A DNA stretch of 64,000 nucleotides from Flavobacterium tagetis (lineage in GTDB: Bacteria > Bacteroidota > Bacteroidia > Flavobacteriales > Flavobacteriaceae). The stretch is from contig NZ_JAERSF010000002.1 in the NCBI RefSeq assembly GCF_016735615.1, positions 124,001 to 188,000 on the forward strand, given 5' to 3'. This document shows positions 1 to 8,287 of this stretch, piece by piece (the first letter of the stretch is position 1; each line of letters starts with the position of its first letter). The notes beneath the pieces are model-generated. The model made no database searches. It saw nothing but the letters and a program-made list of their open reading frames with translations, and was not told the DNA's origin. Position numbers and translations under genes: made by a program.

Positions 1-1113
1 AGCAATTTCCAGATTTAATTCTGATGTTTTTTCGAAATTTAATTCACCCGAAGCTGAAGTGTTTCCAGAAAGAATTCCAGCTTTTTCTTTGGCTTTCATG
101 ATTCGGTTGTAGCTCTCGAAAATGCGATCTGGAGAAGCATTTTTATAAATTGCTTCAATTCCTTCAGGAACATTTTCGGCGAAGCATAAAACATCATTTC
201 CTGCATTAAAAGCTTCCCATTCTAATTGACCTTTTGTTTCGTACAATTTCGAAACGCTGTGCATGTTTAAAGCATCAGAAATTACCAAACCATCATAACC
301 TAATTTATTACGTAAAAGATCTTGAATTACTGCTTTTGATAATGTTGCCGAAGTATCTTTCCCGTCATTTAAACTCGGAACCGCCAAATGCCCAATCATA
401 ATCGAATCGACATTATTTTCGATTCCTTTAATAAATGGATACAATTCGTTTTCCATTAATTCTTCTAGAGTTTCTTTTAAAACCGGTAATCCTAAATGCG
501 AATCCACATTAGTATTTCCATGTCCTGGAAAATGCTTCAGACAACCTAAAACGCCAACTTCCGTCATTCCATTTAAATATTCAATAGAAAAATCGGCAAC
601 TTTCTTTTTATCTTCTCCAAAAGAGCGATAACCAATAACGGGATTATTTGGGTTGTTATTAATATCTGCCAAAGGCGATAAATTATATTGAATTCCGGCT
701 GCTTTTAAATCTAAACCAATTTGTTTTCCAGTTTCGTAAACTAAATTTGATTTGTTTTCTGGTAAAGCGCCAAGCGTAATCGCATAAGGATATTGTGGTG
801 TTTTTTCAATTCGCATTGCTAAACCCCATTCTGCATCAATGCTAATAAGAAGTGGAGTAGAAGCTGCTTTTTGATAACGAGCAATAAGTACTTTGATTTT
901 TTCGTAGCTGTCATCATTAAAAACTACTTTTTTCTTGCTTTCGTAATTGGTTGCAGCGCTCGCACGGCTGTGAAAAAAGGTCAGTCCGCCAATATTATGC
1001 TCTTTTATAAGGCGTTCCGTTTCTTGAATATTTTCTTCGGTATCGTTGATGAATACTGCTGGAAAGAAAAATTGTCCTATTTTTTGTCGTAATGCTTCTG
1101 CTGTAATTTTCAT
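1..1113 (-). CDS. Glycoside hydrolase family 3 beta-N-acetylglucosaminidase (NagZ-like), 3' end beyond the window
   Basis: About 370 N-terminal residues are visible, starting at the ATG at 1113; the C-terminus lies outside the window. The protein has the GH3 N-acetylglucosaminidase signature KHFPGHG near residue 192, followed by the DSHLGLP segment expected to carry the acid/base His, and VISDALNMHS near residue 275 with the catalytic nucleophile Asp. This family removes GlcNAc from muropeptides or chitin-type oligomers. It lies 2 bp downstream of the GNAT gene and downstream of AmpG-like and AnmK genes, which supports a muropeptide-recycling role. No signal peptide is evident at this start. 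Whether a beta-lactamase-like C-terminal domain follows, as in some Bacteroidota homologues, cannot be seen. Confidence 0.9.
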   Translation of the reverse strand, partial: MKITAEALRQKIGQFFFPAVFINDTEENIQETERLIKEHNIGGLTFFHSRASAATNYESKKKVVFNDDSYEKIKVLIARYQKAASTPLLISIDAEWGLAMRIEKTPQYPYAITLGALPENKSNLVYETGKQIGLDLKAAGIQYNLSPLADINNNPNNPVIGYRSFGEDKKKVADFSIEYLNGMTEVGVLGCLKHFPGHGNTNVDSHLGLPVLKETLEELMENELYPFIKGIENNVDSIMIGHLAVPSLNDGKDTSATLSKAVIQDLLRNKLGYDGLVISDALNMHSVSKLYETKGQLEWEAFNAGNDVLCFAENVPEGIEAIYKNASPDRIFESYNRIMKAKEKAGILSGNTSASGELNFEKTSELNLEIA

Positions 1114-1115
1114 TA

Positions 1116-1562
1116 TTATAAAGTCTTTTTCATGCAAACACTATTATCCATTTTTTCGTAAGGCGGATAATTGGGAATTATGGTATAATTTAATTTTTGA
1201 TATAAGTTAATGGCTTCCGGCTGTTTTTTTCCCGTTTCTAAAATAGTATAAGTATAACCGACTTCTTTTGCCCAAGTTTCAAGTTCTTTTAAAACGGCAG
1301 AAGCGATTCCTTTTTTTCTATGATCGGGATGAACGTACATTCGTTTGATTTCTGTTGTTCCTGATTCTTTTTCGCGAAAAGCGCCACAACCAACAGGAAT
1401 TCCATTTTCATAATAAACGATTGTATGTTTTATTTTGTCGGTTTTATTAAACTGATTATAAAACGCGTGATCTTCGCCATCTCGAATCGCTAAATCTTGG
1501 TCTAATAAAACAACCAGATTTATAAAATCGATATCGTCTGAATTCGTACGTTTTATACTCAT
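1116..1562 (-). CDS. GNAT family N-acetyltransferase
   Basis: A 148-residue protein with the single-domain GNAT layout. The acetyl-CoA pyrophosphate-binding motif is RKKGIAS within VHPDHRKKGIASAVLKEL around residues 80-95, followed by the usual late motif (INLYQKLNY). GNAT enzymes transfer an acetyl group from acetyl-CoA to an amine; the substrate cannot be read from sequence. Its stop is 2 bp before the start of the GH3 gene, so the two are probably translated from one mRNA. An amino-sugar substrate would fit that context but is only a guess. Confidence 0.85.
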   Translation of the reverse strand: MSIKRTNSDDIDFINLVVLLDQDLAIRDGEDHAFYNQFNKTDKIKHTIVYYENGIPVGCGAFREKESGTTEIKRMYVHPDHRKKGIASAVLKELETWAKEVGYTYTILETGKKQPEAINLYQKLNYTIIPNYPPYEKMDNSVCMKKTL

Positions 1563-1598
1563 GATTTAAAATGCTTAGATTTGTTTCGTTTATTTTCT

Positions 1599-1732
1599 AA
1601 CACATAGAAACATAGTATCTAGTTCTTGAAAAAGGCGTTTCACTTTGTTTAAATACACATAGCTATGTGTTGAGAAACTAGTTTCTCTTTTTTATTCTTT
1701 TAATAGAAAAAAATCTATGTCTCTATGTGTTT
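1599..1732. repeat. Long inverted-repeat element, copy 1
   Basis: Outer arms aacacatagaaacatag (1599-1615) and ctatgtctctatgtgttt (1715-1732) are near-perfect inverted repeats. A perfect 16-bp palindrome, acacatagctatgtgt, sits between them at 1655-1670. The element fills the gap between the GNAT gene and the TPR-like gene. A second copy with the same arms is at 8288-8435. Function unknown. Confidence 0.85.
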
Positions 1733-1743
1733 AAAAGAATATT

Positions 1744-2085
1744 TTATTTCAACTTTGCTTTCTTTTGTTTAGCCAATTGTTTTTTGGTTTCAAGCGCTTT
1801 TTCCAATCGGTTTTTAAAACGGAAAAGTTTTGGCAATCCCTCCAATCGGTCTTCAATTGTAATAATTTCGTAAACCACAATTGCTTTTTCTAGAACTCGA
1901 ATTTCATTTTCGAGGTCATTTTCGTTTTTGTAGATCGTTGCTAATCGATCGTAAGGATGGTTTCCTTTAAAGCCTTCTGCAACATTTTCTTCGTATAACT
2001 CAATCGCTTTTTCAAGATTTCCATTTTTTTCGAACTCCGATCCTTTCAGATTGCGTTCGTTCTGCAAATTCTCATTGATTTCCAT
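1744..2085 (-). CDS. Small tetratricopeptide-like protein
   Basis: A 113-residue, charged, all-helical protein without a signal peptide or membrane segment. Residues about 15-75 read like two TPR-type helical pairs (GNLEKAIELYEENVAEGF, then HPYDRLATIYKNENDLENEI and the next helix LEKAI). The tail is rich in Lys. TPR units bind other proteins; no partner is identifiable. It starts 21 bp after the stop of the AmpG-like permease, so it is probably the last gene of that operon before the repeat element. A degenerate repeat count makes the family call moderate. Confidence 0.65.
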   Translation of the reverse strand: MEINENLQNERNLKGSEFEKNGNLEKAIELYEENVAEGFKGNHPYDRLATIYKNENDLENEIRVLEKAIVVYEIITIEDRLEGLPKLFRFKNRLEKALETKKQLAKQKKAKLK

Positions 2086-2106
2086 AGGTAAAGTTTGATT
2101 TGGGGT

Positions 2107-3378
2107 TTAAACTTCTTCTGATTTCTTCCCAAAATCTTTTGGGAAAGTTAAAAAACGTGATAAAATAAGACCTGGAATTGTTGCTATTAAAACCCATACA
2201 AAGAAGTTTTGATAGCCTAAAAATTTCTGAATATAACCGCTCAACATTCCCGGAAGCATCATTCCTAATGCCATAAAACCAGTTGCAAGTGCATAATGTG
2301 CTGTTTTTGATTCTCCTTCGGCAACGTGAATTAAATACATCATAAATGCTGTAAATCCAAAACCATAACCAAATTGCTCTACAATCACGACGGCATAAAT
2401 GTAATAAATTGATGTTGGGTGAAAAAATGCTAACAGAATAAAACCAATGATTGGTAAATGCATAGCTAAAAACATTGGAAACATCCATTTTGTAAGCCCT
2501 TGTTTAGAAATTGCAATTCCGCCTAAAATACCTCCGATAGTTAAGGCCGCAACCCCACAAGTTCCGTAAATGATTCCAACAGCTTCAGTATCCAATCCCA
2601 TTCCGCCCAATTCTTTTGAGTCTAATAAAAACGGACTAAGCATTTTAAGCAATTGAGATTCTCCTAATCTGAAAACCAAGATAAAAGTTAGAATTAGCCC
2701 GATTTGTTTTTTCTTAAAGAAACTGATAAATATAGTTCCGAAATTTTGATGCGGTGTTTCTTTCTTATTTTCTACAGCATTAATTTCGTTTTTTGGTGTA
2801 AAAATGAAATTGTAAACCGTAATAAAAGTCATCAATAAACCAACGCAAATCATGGTATAAGACCAAGCTTTGGTATTGTCTCCAAATTTATGTTCTAAAT
2901 ATCCAGCAAAGAGAACCACTAATCCGTTTCCTGCAAGCATAGAAAGTCTGTAAAAAGTACTTCTAATTCCGATAAAAAAAGATTGTTTGTCTTCTGGTAA
3001 AACCAATAAATAAAAACCATCACTCGCAATATCGTTCGAAGCCGAGGCAAAAGCTGCAACCCAGAAAATCGATAATGTCATGGTGAAAAATCCATTGAGC
3101 GGAATCGTGAAACCGACCAGCAGAAAGGCAATTGAAATGATGAGTTGCATCAGCAGAAACCACTTTCTTTTGGTTCCGATTAATTCAATAAGCGGACTCC
3201 AAAGCGGTTTGATAACCCACGGCAGATAAAGCAAACTGGTATAGACTCCTATATCTTCATTTGTAATTCCTAAATTTTTGTACATAATTACCGAAACCGA
3301 AATAATTATGGCATACGGTAATCCTGAAGCGAAGTTTAGAAGCGGAATCCAAAACCAAGGTTTGTTATCTGTTTTCAT
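2107..3378 (-). CDS. MFS permease of the AmpG type (putative muropeptide importer)
   Basis: A 423-residue polytopic membrane protein with about 12 hydrophobic segments. The N-terminal block GLPYAIIISVSVIMYKNLG followed by YTSLLYLPWVIKPLWSPLIE is typical of the AmpG/PAT branch of the major facilitator superfamily. AmpG proteins carry GlcNAc-anhydro-MurNAc peptides across the inner membrane. Its first codons overlap the last 14 bp of the upstream glycosidase gene, a sign of translational coupling. Neighbouring AnmK and GH3 genes act on the expected cargo. A different peptide or sugar substrate cannot be excluded from sequence alone. Confidence 0.82.
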   Translation of the reverse strand: MKTDNKPWFWIPLLNFASGLPYAIIISVSVIMYKNLGITNEDIGVYTSLLYLPWVIKPLWSPLIELIGTKRKWFLLMQLIISIAFLLVGFTIPLNGFFTMTLSIFWVAAFASASNDIASDGFYLLVLPEDKQSFFIGIRSTFYRLSMLAGNGLVVLFAGYLEHKFGDNTKAWSYTMICVGLLMTFITVYNFIFTPKNEINAVENKKETPHQNFGTIFISFFKKKQIGLILTFILVFRLGESQLLKMLSPFLLDSKELGGMGLDTEAVGIIYGTCGVAALTIGGILGGIAISKQGLTKWMFPMFLAMHLPIIGFILLAFFHPTSIYYIYAVVIVEQFGYGFGFTAFMMYLIHVAEGESKTAHYALATGFMALGMMLPGMLSGYIQKFLGYQNFFVWVLIATIPGLILSRFLTFPKDFGKKSEEV

Positions 3379-4939
3379 TAGGTTGATTTGGTGTATAGTT
3401 TTTATAAGGTTTTTTTAAGTCTATAGCAGTTGGTGTACTTTCGTTAGCATAATAATCAATAAAAGTTACAGCACAGGCTTTGTACAGATTTAGTTTTCCA
3501 GCTGCAATGGCGAAATTAATTTTTCCGTCAACTTCTTTTATGGTTACTTTTTCAATGATTTTTGAGGCATCATTAATATCGATTTTCGAAATATGATCGC
3601 CACCATAAACCACCATATAACGAACTTTTGTATTTAGCGGACTTTGGAATGTAAAATTATATTTAATGCTGTCCTTACTATATTCCAAAACTTTTGGGGT
3701 ATCGATAATAACATGTTTTAAATTTGGAACCGCAGCAGGAAGTGCAGGATATTTATATTGATTTTCTTCTAAATGACGAACTACATCAAAGTTTTTGCCC
3801 ATAAACCATTTTGAACTGAAATATGCACTTCCAGAAACATTTTTAAAAGTTCTAAGAAGATCAATCTGATTTGGAATTTCAGTCATATAATTCCAGTTTT
3901 TATCACCGTCGCCTCTAATTTTGTATGTTGCGTGTCCTATATAAATAGCAGTATTTGGATTAGCGTTTTCAGACCACCATTTTACCAATTTAGAGTAAGA
4001 AGCTCTCGTATTGTTCATACTCCAATACAATTGAGGCAGAATATAATCAATCCAGTTCTGATCCATCCATAACATCGGGTCTGCGTACAAATCGTCGTAA
4101 TTTGATGTAGATTGTGTTTCAGAACCTCTCGGATCCTGAGATTTATTGCGCCAAACTCCAAACGGACTAATTCCGAATTGTACCCAAGGTTTACTTTCTT
4201 TGATAGTTGTAGAAATAGCGTGTACAAAGTTGCTGACATTTGCACGGCGCCAATCAGAAAGGCTTAAGCCAGCTCCATATTTTTTGTAAGACGCGGTATC
4301 GTTAAATACTTTTCCAGGAACAGCATAAGGATAAAAATAATCGTCAAAATGAATCGCGTCGATATCATATTTGTCAACGACTTCTTTTACCACTTTAGTT
4401 AAATGTGCCTGAACTTCTGGCAAAGCAGGATCATAATAATATTTTCCGCCATATTCAATCATCCATTCTGGATGTTTAAAAAGATCGTGCCCAGGGCTTA
4501 AAAGATTTTTATTCAAATCGAAAGTGGCGCGATATGGGTTTAACCAAGCATGAAATTCGAATCCACGGTTGTGAGCCTGTTCAATCATCCAAGCTAATGT
4601 ATCGTAATACGGATTTGGAGCCAAACCTTCTTTGCCCGTTAAAAATCGCGACCAAGGCGCAAATTCTGAAGGATAAATAGCATCGCCAACACTTCTAACT
4701 TGAACAATTACAGCATTGTAATTCAGTTTTTTGTAGGCTTCTAAAATTTCAAGATAATCAGCTTTTTCTTTTTCTACGTTGTCTGTCGCTTTTTGTGGCC
4801 AGTCAATATTTACAACTGTTGCAATCCAGACACCTCTAAATTCATTTTTAGGATGCAGTATTTTTTCCTGAGAAACAGATTTCCATCCAAAGAAAAATAA
4901 AAATATAATAGAGTATAGTAAGTGCTGATTTTTATGCAT
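3365..4939 (-). CDS. Secreted GHL10-type (family-10-like) glycosyl hydrolase
   Basis: A 524-residue protein with an N-terminal signal sequence (MHKNQHLLYSIIFLFFF...SVSQ). The domain opens with FRGVWIATVVNIDWP, the signature of the DUF187/GHL10 family related to Bacillus YngK. Other conserved parts are FEFHAWLNPYRA, DAIHFDDYFYP and GISPFGVWRN; the carboxylates in IHFDDY are likely catalytic. A beta-sandwich-like C-terminal part follows from about residue 400. Relatives are thought to cleave glycan backbones, and related proteins act on denuded peptidoglycan; substrate here is inferred. The ATG at 4939 is preferred over an upstream in-frame TTG because a TATTTTTG promoter element lies at 4969-4962. 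It overlaps the permease downstream. Confidence 0.82.
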   Translation of the reverse strand: MHKNQHLLYSIIFLFFFGWKSVSQEKILHPKNEFRGVWIATVVNIDWPQKATDNVEKEKADYLEILEAYKKLNYNAVIVQVRSVGDAIYPSEFAPWSRFLTGKEGLAPNPYYDTLAWMIEQAHNRGFEFHAWLNPYRATFDLNKNLLSPGHDLFKHPEWMIEYGGKYYYDPALPEVQAHLTKVVKEVVDKYDIDAIHFDDYFYPYAVPGKVFNDTASYKKYGAGLSLSDWRRANVSNFVHAISTTIKESKPWVQFGISPFGVWRNKSQDPRGSETQSTSNYDDLYADPMLWMDQNWIDYILPQLYWSMNNTRASYSKLVKWWSENANPNTAIYIGHATYKIRGDGDKNWNYMTEIPNQIDLLRTFKNVSGSAYFSSKWFMGKNFDVVRHLEENQYKYPALPAAVPNLKHVIIDTPKVLEYSKDSIKYNFTFQSPLNTKVRYMVVYGGDHISKIDINDASKIIEKVTIKEVDGKINFAIAAGKLNLYKACAVTFIDYYANESTPTAIDLKKPYKNYTPNQPNENR

Positions 4940-4961
4940 TTCAATCTTTTTAAACAAAAAC

Positions 4962-4969
4962 CAAAAATA
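4962..4969 (-). promoter_or_regulatory. Putative -7 promoter element of the glycosidase-permease operon
   Basis: TATTTTTG on the minus strand matches the Bacteroidetes -7 consensus TAnnTTTG and lies 22 bp before the chosen ATG. No clear -33 box was assigned. Confidence 0.5.
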
Positions 4970-5160
4970 GTTTTTTTAACTGATTATAATTAATAACGCT
5001 GGGTTTTTTCTGCTACGAATTCACGAATTATTTTTTTCAAAGATTAAATATAATCCAAGTAATTACAATTCGTTTAATTAATAACGTTTTTTGCGCATAG
5101 ATTTTTAAATAAATACGTGAATTACTTCGTCTGTCCCTTCGGTCGAGTCGTGGCTATCTT

Positions 5161-6369
5161 TTAATCTGGGAAAGAAATTTTTCCCATTGTTACCGATGGA
5201 ATTCCTTTTTGTGAACCAAAATTATAATTTCCGCCAGCAACAGTTTCATTAGCCAAAACGGCAAATAAAACTGCTTCTTTTGCATCGCCTGAAATTCCGA
5301 GAACGTCGCTTTTTTCAAATTTACAAGACAATAATTCCTGTAACCACTTCACCATTAACGGATTTCTAGCGCCACCGCCAGACATATAAACTGTAAACTC
5401 TTCGATTGGTGTTTTAGTATTTTCTACAACAAACAAAACCGCTTCAGCAATCGTTTCTGCACTCAGACGTGTTAAAGTTGCCAGCAAATCTGGTGCCGAA
5501 ATATTCTGCAAACCTAATTTTACTAAAGCAGAGTTTACAAACTCATGGTTAAATAATTCCTGACCAATAGTTTTTGGGAAGCTTTTCTGGAAGAAAGGAT
5601 CGCTTTTTAATTCGCTTAAAAGTTCTTGATTTACAGTGCCGCTTTTAGCGATTTCAGCATCTTTATCGAAGCTTTTTTCAGGGAAAAATTGTTTGGTGAA
5701 AATATCGATTAAAGTATTTGCTGTTCCGGTATCGGTTACAAAAACTTCTTCGGCATTTTGTGAAGCGGGCAAATAAGTAAAATTTGCGATTCCGCCCATG
5801 TTGATCATAATTCGGTTTTCGTCTTTTTTACTGAATAACAAATAATCGCCGTAAACCGCCAAAGGCGCGCCTTCGCCACCCGCAGCAACGTGTTTTTGTC
5901 TGAAATCTGATAAAGTGATAATTCCCGTTTTTACCGCAATATGATCGCCGTCTCCAATTTGTAAAGTGGCGTTTGGAAATTTTTCCTGCTGATGTAAAAA
6001 CTTCGGAGCGTGCAAAACCGTTTGTCCGTGCGAAGCGATCAAATCGACTTCGCTTGCAGGAATATTCCATTTAGCAAGACAATCATTGATCATTCCCGCG
6101 TGCAGGTTTGCAATCCATTCGTTTAATAAAACTAAATGCTGAAAATCGATTGTTTTCTTTGCAAATACTTTTCTTATTTCGGTTTTAATATCGTCGTTAT
6201 AATCAACAGTTTCAAATTGCTGGATTTTGACCACCGTGTTTTCGCCCTCGCCCGAAACTTCGCAAAGTGCCAAGTCGAGTCCATCAAGTGAAGTTCCTGA
6301 CATTAAGCCTAATATTTTTCGAGTTTCTTTTTGAGCTATTTCGTATAGGGCTTTTATATTTTTATTCAT
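5161..6369 (-). CDS. anmK: Anhydro-N-acetylmuramic acid kinase
   Basis: A 402-residue cytoplasmic kinase of the ASKHA fold. The N-terminal phosphate loop is LGLMSGTSLDGLDLALCEV at about residues 20-38. ASHGQTVLH, LQIGDGDHIAVKTGI, INMGGIANFTYLP, DTGTANTLID and MSGGGARNP follow in the family order. The enzyme opens 1,6-anhydro-MurNAc and phosphorylates it to MurNAc-6-phosphate. Length is a little above the usual ~370 because of an N-terminal extension. It heads the minus-strand wall-recycling cluster, about 220 bp upstream of the glycosidase. MurQ, the next enzyme in the pathway, is not in this window. Confidence 0.95.
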   Translation of the reverse strand: MNKNIKALYEIAQKETRKILGLMSGTSLDGLDLALCEVSGEGENTVVKIQQFETVDYNDDIKTEIRKVFAKKTIDFQHLVLLNEWIANLHAGMINDCLAKWNIPASEVDLIASHGQTVLHAPKFLHQQEKFPNATLQIGDGDHIAVKTGIITLSDFRQKHVAAGGEGAPLAVYGDYLLFSKKDENRIMINMGGIANFTYLPASQNAEEVFVTDTGTANTLIDIFTKQFFPEKSFDKDAEIAKSGTVNQELLSELKSDPFFQKSFPKTIGQELFNHEFVNSALVKLGLQNISAPDLLATLTRLSAETIAEAVLFVVENTKTPIEEFTVYMSGGGARNPLMVKWLQELLSCKFEKSDVLGISGDAKEAVLFAVLANETVAGGNYNFGSQKGIPSVTMGKISFPD

Positions 6370-6635
6370 TTCAACTAATCTTAAAAAACATAATTAATTT
6401 GGAAACGCTAAAATGGGATTTATTTGCGTATAAATTTAGAAAAAAGAGATTTTATTGTTTCTAGTTACAAGAATTAACAAAAAATCAATAGAGATAGAAT
6501 ATTAATGTTTAAATATGTCGTTCCGCTGAAGCTTTTGTGACGGCGAATCAAAATGGTTATAGATATTTCGCTTCTCCGAAGCTAGTCTGAAATAACTCGA
6601 AAGGCCATTACAATTGTAATCTTAATTAATGAAAA

Positions 6636-6667
6636 AAAAACCTCGACTTAAAAAAATCGAGGTTTTT
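6636..6667 (-). terminator. Intrinsic terminator of the small gene at 6679-6912
   Basis: Arms aaaaacctcga (6636-6646) and tcgaggttttt (6657-6667) form a perfect stem. Read on the minus strand the stem is followed by a run of T. The rest of the 6370-6678 gap shows no gene; it is AT-rich and holds degraded intergenic repeat sequence near 6515-6600. Confidence 0.75.
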
Positions 6668-6678
6668 CATTTTAAATT

Positions 6679-6912
6679 CTACTCCAATTCCAAATAAGGA
6701 TTTAAAATTTCTGCTAATTCATTGAGCCAGTAAAAGTTGTCTCTTAATTTGATGATTTCGCTTTGAAATGTTTCATGTTCGCTCAAAACACATAAAGCGA
6801 GTGTGAAATTTACCTGCCTTAATGTTTTAGCCATTTCAACAGGATCTATTCTGTCGTTGAAAAAATTCAAAAGCTTGATTTCGGTTTGTTTTGAAATTGT
6901 GTTGGTACTCAT
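6679..6912 (-). CDS. Small protein of unknown function downstream of a structured RNA
   Basis: A 77-residue protein starting MSTNTISKQTEIKLLNFFND; I do not recognise the family. It is helical and charged, with one Cys in a hydrophobic stretch (VNFTLALCVLSE), and no signal peptide or membrane segment. The ATG at 6912 is preferred to an upstream in-frame alternative start because it begins directly after CCTAAACACAAAGATT, a leader sequence that is repeated 119 bp upstream. It has its own terminator. The RNA element at 6935-7010 lies just upstream on the same strand, so expression may depend on it. Confidence 0.6.
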   Translation of the reverse strand: MSTNTISKQTEIKLLNFFNDRIDPVEMAKTLRQVNFTLALCVLSEHETFQSEIIKLRDNFYWLNELAEILNPYLELE

Positions 6913-6914
6913 AA

Positions 6915-7047
6915 TCTTTGTGTTTAGGAAAAGAACCCGCACAGCTAAGGTGTCCTACGCCACAAAGTGCGTTGCAGTTGTTTCCAATACCGCCACCATA
7001 CCGCACGGGCAAAAGTTTTTTTGATATCATATTTCTTTGTGTTTAGG
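6915..7047. repeat. 14-bp direct repeats flanking the structured RNA
   Basis: tctttgtgtttagg occurs at 6915-6928 and 7034-7047, 119 bp apart, immediately outside the RNA on both sides. On the minus strand each copy reads CCTAAACACAAAGA and is followed within a few bases by ATGA. The arrangement could be a target-site duplication or a duplicated translation leader. Confidence 0.75.
6935..7010 (-). ncRNA. Compact structured RNA or leader element (four helices, GNRA loop)
   Basis: A GC-rich island in AT-rich DNA that folds well only as minus-strand RNA. P1 pairs 7010-7001 (GCCCGUGCGG) with 6935-6944 (CUGUGCGGGU), ten pairs of which four are G-U. P2 pairs GGUG (6997-6994) with CACC (6952-6949). 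Inside are hairpin P3 (6993-6974: GCGG, a UA bulge, UUG, tetraloop GAAA, CAA, CUGC) and hairpin P4 (6972-6957: ACGCAC, UUU loop, GUG, bulged G, CGU). The wobble pairs would be A-C mismatches on the other strand, which fixes the orientation. A TATCTTTA element upstream could start it near 7050. It may be a leader of the 77-aa gene or a free small RNA. Confidence 0.65.
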
Positions 7048-7201
7048 GCTGTAAAGATATCAAAAAAATATTTTAAAGTAAGAAAAAGATTATATTTTGT
7101 TTTTAAAAACAATACTATTGCTGTAGTATATTGTCTCTAATTGGTAAATATAAAACGATATTTTGAAAAATGATAAATTCAGTGAGATTTCCACACAGTA
7201 T

Positions 7202-7299
7202 GTCATTTCGACGAAGGAGAAATCTTCGCAAGAAACTCGATAAAGATTGGCTTTTCGTTACGGAGTTACGTGCGAAGATTTCTCCTTCGTCGAAATGAC
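7202..7299. repeat. Hairpin with 28-bp perfect arms
   Basis: 7202-7229 and 7272-7299 are exact reverse complements; each arm begins or ends with gtcatttcgacgaaggag or its complement. The loop is 42 nt. This resembles the dispersed GTCATTTCGAC-type repeats common in flavobacterial intergenic DNA. The rest of the 7051-7430 gap shows no gene. Confidence 0.9.
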
Positions 7300-7391
7300 A
7301 AAATTGGGGAAGAATTCGTTGTGTCAATTTTTAGGTTTCATAAGCCTTCGACTTCGCTCAGGTGACAATTGAGTTTAAAAAACTTAGAGCC

Positions 7392-7421
7392 TTAGCATCT
7401 CAGTCCCGATAGCTATCGGGA
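7392..7421. repeat. 30-bp palindromic repeat, copy 1
   Basis: The 18-bp perfect palindrome tcccgatagctatcggga is at 7404-7421, preceded by ttagcatctcag. The whole 30-bp unit recurs exactly, inverted, at 42991-43020. This copy lies 10 bp downstream of the MscS gene stop and may help end that transcript. Confidence 0.9.
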
Positions 7422-7430
7422 TAATACCTT

Positions 7431-8243
7431 CTATTTCAACACAAACTCATTTTCTTTCAATTTCTTCAAGACAGCAGCAATAATCTTAGAACGGCATTCT
7501 GAGTTTTGAATCGTTGATGCGGTTTTAACCCAATAACGAACATTGAGCTGAATAATACCTGCGGCGGCAACATCGGTAATTACGGCGGCGTTTTCGTGGT
7601 CTTTTTCGGTTACTTCTTCGCTGTTGCCAAGAACTTCTTTTACGAGTTCGATGGCGCGGGTATAATCAGAACCATATTCGAGTCCGACCGTGAAAGTTTG
7701 GAGTAGAAACCCTTCGCTGTTGTAATTAATTAAAGTGTTTTTTATGAGAAGCGCGTTCGGAATATAAATGATCTTAGAATCGCTTTTTACTTCAGTATCT
7801 CTCAGGTTGAGATTGATGACTTCGCCTTTTACACCATTGCTTTCGATAATATCGCCAATAGAAAACGGACGTTTGAAAGCTAGCAGAATTCCGGCAAGGA
7901 AATTTTCACCAATATCTTTAAGCGCAAAACCAATCACAAAAGCTGAGATTCCCGCGCCAGCAAGCATACTTTGCGCAACGCCGTCAAGTCCGATAATTTT
8001 AAACATGAAGAGAACTCCAATAATAATCAGAACCGATTTAATTAATCGGGCAATAAAAGTGGCGAGAAGTCGGTCGTGCATTCTGGCTTTGAGTCGGTTT
8101 CCTGCAAAGAGACCAATTCGCGTTGCGATAAACCACGAAACGAGAATTACGACAACGGCCAGAATAAATTTTGGCGTAAGATCGACAATACTGTAATAAT
8201 AGTTTTCTAAATGTTTAAAGACGTCCTGAACGAAATTTTCCAT
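7431..8243 (-). CDS. Small-conductance mechanosensitive channel, MscS family
   Basis: A 270-residue inner-membrane protein. Three hydrophobic segments occupy about residues 20-115, the last being the glycine/alanine-rich pore helix (VAQSMLAGAGISAFVIGFAL). The beta domain starts KRPFSIGDIIESNGVKGEVINLNLRDT, the best-conserved MscS block, and the alpha/beta C-terminal domain follows. These channels open under membrane tension on hypo-osmotic shock. Length matches E. coli MscS (286). It appears to be a single-gene unit. Confidence 0.92.
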   Translation of the reverse strand: MENFVQDVFKHLENYYYSIVDLTPKFILAVVVILVSWFIATRIGLFAGNRLKARMHDRLLATFIARLIKSVLIIIGVLFMFKIIGLDGVAQSMLAGAGISAFVIGFALKDIGENFLAGILLAFKRPFSIGDIIESNGVKGEVINLNLRDTEVKSDSKIIYIPNALLIKNTLINYNSEGFLLQTFTVGLEYGSDYTRAIELVKEVLGNSEEVTEKDHENAAVITDVAAAGIIQLNVRYWVKTASTIQNSECRSKIIAAVLKKLKENEFVLK

Positions 8244-8287
8244 GATAATAAGGCGTAAAAATGTTTAAATTGTTTAGTGAAATTTAA

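Noticed and set aside
871..1092. Plus-strand frame inside the GH3 gene
   Set aside because: Lies antisense to a clear GH3 coding sequence with intact motifs; composition is that of a shadow frame.
6836..7030. 64-residue minus-strand frame with three Cys across the GC-rich island (MISKKLLPVRYGGGIGNNC...)
   Set aside because: It overlaps the start of the 77-aa gene in another frame, and the island is better explained by a strong strand-specific RNA fold. A Cys-containing peptide precursor is not excluded but has no modification genes nearby.
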